A model generated the notes under the pieces. That model searched no databases and was not told the DNA's origin. It saw only the letters and a list, made by a program, of their open reading frames with translations. A program made the position numbers and the translations under genes. A stretch of DNA of 12,021 nucleotides, from the NCBI GenBank assembly GCA_000827265.1, contig KN834905.1, forward strand, positions 4,870 to 16,890, in the 5' to 3' direction. The DNA comes from Collybiopsis luxurians FD-317 M1. Lineage: Eukaryota; Basidiomycota; Agaricomycetes; Agaricales; Omphalotaceae. Positions 9,502 to 12,021 of the stretch are shown here, one piece after another. How positions within the stretch are numbered: position 1 is the stretch's first letter; the number at the start of each line of letters is the position of its first letter.

Positions 9502-10036
9502 TGAGAAGAGTGTGGAGAATGTAGATGAATGTAGGTACTTTTCAACAAACATTAACTTGCACCCAAACTCAGCTTCTGGTAGATATGATCATAGACAACG
9601 ATCCTCTTATTGAGCGACACATTTCAGTACCTAGAGATCTAACAGGTCTCAGTTGTTCCTCATTTTCTGCTGGAATCGTAGAAGCCGTTCTGGATGGATT
9701 GGGTTCTATTTGTGCAAGGTCAACCATTTGCTTTTTTCCTTCTTTCTGATCACTCTTTGCAGACCACCCACGTCACAGCACATTACACTCCAACATCCAC
9801 CCATCCAACTCGTACTACAATCCTTATCAGACTCGAGAAATCTGTACTAGATAGGGAAGAGGTTTTAAAGTAACGTGTTATCATTAGTAGCTGAATCCAG
9901 TACACTGTCGTGAGAACCGTAAGATAGACAGAGAGAGAGTGGAACATAAACATATGAATGAGCAATCCAAAAAAACAAACAAAAATCATGCAATGGTATA
10001 ATCAAAACCGAGTCATTAACGCCGCCTACCAACCAA
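9502..10036. other. Non-coding spacer upstream of the deaminase exons
   Basis: I see no gene. There is a weak plus-strand frame (9525-9749) without recognisable content. An A-rich stretch (about 9967-9988) lies near the end of the dynein fragment. The part just 5' of 9501 on the minus strand would be the promoter of the deaminase exons if those belong to a gene. Confidence 0.4.
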
Positions 10037-10339
10037 CCCCTCAATGCTCTGATGCTCCAGATCATTCCTTGCCTTTAGTATACTCGCATGCATGTCCTTC
10101 ATCTTATTCCCAAGCTTCACTCCAAACCTCATCAAAATATCTCTCTGCCATGCATCATACTTGGCATTCACCCTCGCCTGTACCTGCTCATAATCCACAG
10201 CACAAAATGGTCCAAAACTCTTTTGCATTTCTGTCGTGTCGAATGTCGATCTAGCCTTTTTGATTTTGGTCAGCAGCTGTTGCCAATGCGCCAGCGAGTC
10301 TCCGAGATGTGAAAAAACATATTCCGCTTCTAGATCCCA
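10037..10339 (-). pseudogene. Fragment of a cytoplasmic dynein heavy-chain gene
   Basis: The minus-strand frame from the ATG at 10393 to TAA at 10016-10018 encodes about 101 residues matching the tail/linker part of cytoplasmic dynein heavy chain: WDLEAEYVF, LGDSLAHWQQLLTKIKKARS, TFDTTEMQKSFGPF, VDYEQVQARVNAKYDAWQRD, ILMRFGVKLGNKMKDMHASI, LKARNDLEHQSIEG. The full protein has over 4,000 residues and continues after HHSIEG with a conserved AVTFITFVQ block, which is absent here; the frame ends LVGRRR and stops. Upstream of WDLE the residues (SYWIWW) look unlike dynein, so homology seems to begin near 10339. The segment has no internal stop or frameshift, which suggests a recent capture or local selection. 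It sits between the deaminase exons and the KDZ element. It is a captured gene piece or relic, not a working dynein. Confidence 0.85.
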
Positions 10340-10358
10340 CCACCAGATCCAGTAAGAG

Positions 10359-10616
10359 CTTTGCAAAAGGACCCGATATGTGTCGTGGACCATTTTGCAA
10401 AAGCTGGCGATAGGCCTTTGCTCACGTGCAGCGGCTCATCCGGCGTTCTGCTGGCCTGACTGCTGATGCATCGGCAGTGCGGCAGCTTGCTTAGACCTTC
10501 CAAAAGCGGTTACTCTCTGCCCCTGCCATTCAGGATGCTTATTCAGCCTCCGCTTACTGTACGGGGGTCATTTTGCAAATCATATCGACATTACGGTTGG
10601 GGTCGTTTTGCAAAAC
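10359..10616. repeat. Four TTTTGCAAA-cored repeats flanking a GC-rich patch
   Basis: Copies lie at 10359-10374 (CTTTGCAAAAGGACCC, inverted), 10387-10403 (GGACCATTTTGCAAAAG), 10564-10580 (GGGGTCATTTTGCAAAT) and 10599-10616 (GGGGTCGTTTTGCAAAAC). The longer form is GGGTC-N-TTTTGCAAA. Both pairs have similar spacing (about 30-35 bases) and share ATATCG- and CGACA-like words between the copies, and one pair is largely the reverse complement of the other. The inner segment holds the CACGTG at 10423-10428 and the 18-base palindrome. This could be a small non-autonomous element, the subterminal repeats of the KDZ element, or factor-binding sites. Confidence 0.6.
10460..10477. repeat. Near-perfect 18-base palindrome
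   Basis: CTGCTGATGCATCGGCAG matches its own reverse complement at 16 of 18 positions, with GATGCATC at the centre. It lies in the GC-rich patch between the inverted pairs of TTTTGCAAA repeats. Confidence 0.5.
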
Positions 10617-10728
10617 GCATTGACAATTATTTCCACAAAAAAAAATTCCATAAAATTTACGAAATATTTGCACAAATAGCTCTTGCAGGTCAGTAGGAAC
10701 AATAAGAGAAGCAGAAAACCGCAATTGT

Positions 10729-10734
10729 TTTATT
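10729..10734 (-). terminator. AATAAA overlapping the KDZ stop codon
   Basis: On the minus strand the KDZ frame ends GATTAATAAAAC: the final TAA (10733-10735) shares bases with an AATAAA hexamer. This is a possible poly(A) signal; its closeness to the stop would give a very short 3' UTR. Confidence 0.35.
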
Positions 10735-12021
10735 AATCCTGCTCCATTTCCTCCTCGTCTGCCATATCCTCCGCCTCCAGATCCCCGTCTCTTTCCCACT
10801 CTTCGTCCTCTCCACTGGCATTGTAGTCCCTTTTGTTGTGCTCTCACTCTTCATTGGACTCCCCAAGCTCTTCTTCTGAATCATCCAGACTGGTGGGCAT
10901 AGCATTGTCGGTTGCTGCAGGCTGGGAATCTGATCCTACCCATTCTGCAGCCCAGAGCTGCTGAAAATGGTCAACAATCAACTTCCAGACAGTGGCCTGC
11001 TTGGAAGCGTATGCAGCAGCCCCTTCTGCATGCATTCCTTCAAACTGTTCAACAGTTGTCCGATCCTCCCACCAACCCTTCTGCCATTGTAGGGTTCATA
11101 CACATCGATCCATCTCTGCTTCCAGAAGTTTCACCTCCTCGTTCCACTGCCTGACTCGTGCGTAAGTCTTACAGAACTCAACCCGGATACCTGTACATTA
11201 ATCAGTCTATAGGAACTAAAACAGGAAACAATCCATACCATTGCAGAGAGCCCTATCAGCCGAGAAGTCACCTGTACCATCTGCAGCCATCCATATCCAA
11301 GATGTGGTTGCCCGGCTGGAGCCAGCACCTGCTATGCCCTGGATTTCACCGTGCTTGTTCTCCTTTCTGGCCTCCTTCTGCTTCCCTTTCATTGCACGAT
11401 GCTTTTGCTTCTTTTCTTCTTCTTCGTCCCCCAGCATTCGAACATCACTAACCATTAGTCTTCTCCACCTGACCTTGTCCTCACCTACCACAGAAGCTTT
11501 TGCCGCCCAAGCTCTTCGGTATGTTGCAGCCGCCAAGTCAATTTTCCGTTGTTGGTGGTCCAGAAGGGTTCGAGACCGAGTCGCACTTCTCTGTTTCTGG
11601 GCATTATTGGTTTTGTAAGTGTAGAGTCGTCGCTTGACCAACAGTCCATGGCGAATTTGATCAAGGCTGGCAGTGCATTGAGCATTGCAGCAACGTAACT
11701 CAATCTCCAATAGACACTTGTCGCAGAATGCCAGTGGAAGCTCCGAGGGGAACATCAGAGGTATCCGCTCAGCCTCAGGTGGTGGCAACGGCGTACCATG
11801 AATATCCACATCATGCAGAATTGTCAAGAGAGTTTGAATTGCAGCGGGACAGTGGATATGCTGCAGGGCTCGAATACGGTTGATCTGGCGCTCAATACGG
11901 ACACGACGCTCTGCGAAGTTGGCTTCTTGTTTTTTTGAGGGCAATCGAACATGCTGGATATCCAATTGAAGTTGACGTCTGAGAGACAATGAAATGTCAG
12001 AGGACAAATGATAACAGGAAC
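10733..12021 (-). pseudogene. KDZ transposase, C-terminal part, two in-frame TGA codons
   Basis: This is the C-terminal part of a KDZ (Kyakuja-Dileera-Zisupton) transposase. The frame is open at the window edge, so the N-terminus and catalytic core lie beyond 12021. Family blocks are seen in order: LMFPSELP, ELRCCNAQCTASLDQIRHGL, YTYKTNNAQKQRSATRSRTL, KIDLAAATYRRAW, a basic lysine-rich stretch, and SRATTSWIWMA. A 48-base intron (11191-11238, GTATGG..ACAG) joins G-split codons in phase into GIRVEFCKTYARVRQWNEEV. Then come MDRCV, a TGA (11096-11098), TLQWQKGWWEDRTTVEQFEG and an acidic tail. A second TGA (10844-10846) is followed in the same frame by 36 mainly acidic and polar codons ending at TAA (10733-10735). 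The acidic tail is typical of the family, so the frame probably once ended at 10733. The two stops suggest a decayed copy. Confidence 0.85.
11096..11098 (-). other. In-frame TGA in the KDZ transposase
   Basis: The TGA falls inside the conserved helix that leads to the WW pair (…EMDRCV, TGA, TLQWQKGWW…). The conserved WW and the following residues are in the same frame, so the stop replaces one residue. The family position is variable and often polar, which fits CGA (Arg) better than TGG (Trp). Confidence 0.75.

Noticed and set aside
9958..10312. Plus-strand frames across the dynein fragment
   Set aside because: They are shadows of the minus-strand dynein reading, which has clear homology.
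10554..10847. Minus-strand frame with a Gly/Arg-rich, RNA-binding-like start
   Set aside because: It is an out-of-frame reading of the acidic KDZ tail, where GAG/GAA/GAT codons shift to Gly/Arg codons.
1..12021. tRNA, rRNA or CRISPR array
   Set aside because: No cloverleaf, conserved rRNA stretch or regularly spaced repeat-spacer pattern was seen.

Overview
The window looks like nuclear DNA of a filamentous basidiomycete, most likely an Agaricomycete. Coding regions are cut by many introns of about 48-56 bases with GT..AG (one GC..AG) borders. The recognisable families are typical of Agaricomycete accessory DNA: a Plavaka (CACTA-like) transposase, a KDZ transposase, a DUF6532-type protein and an OTT_1508-like deaminase. 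The species cannot be told from the sequence.

Every recognisable gene lies on the minus strand. Reading along + coordinates: 1-1148 is gene-poor and holds a 104-base direct duplication and a 10-base minisatellite. 1149-3226 is a multi-exon DUF6532-like gene. 3341-6626 is a nearly full-length Plavaka transposase in four exons with an N-terminal C2H2 finger and two in-frame TGA codons. 6627-6981 is a short spacer. 6982-8968 is a multi-exon deaminase with an HAE motif and a CCWLC motif. 9117-9501 holds exons that may be its broken 5' end. 10037-10339 is a fragment of a cytoplasmic dynein heavy-chain gene, about 101 codons long. 10359-10616 is a cluster of TTTTGCAAA-cored repeats. 10733 to the window end is the C-terminal part of a KDZ transposase with two in-frame TGA codons.

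Taken together this is a transposon-rich accessory region: two unrelated DNA transposons, a captured piece of a housekeeping gene, and two members of fungal families that are commonly expanded. The most striking pattern is that all six interruptions I can place in reading frames are TGA, while the four apparent natural terminators are TAA or TAG. CpG deamination of CGA arginine codons is the simplest explanation, and the presence of a deaminase-fold gene between the two decayed transposons makes this worth testing. No rRNA, tRNA or CRISPR array was seen, and the termini of neither transposon were identified. Exon borders were worked out by eye; several junctions in the DUF6532-like and deaminase genes remain unresolved and are marked as such.
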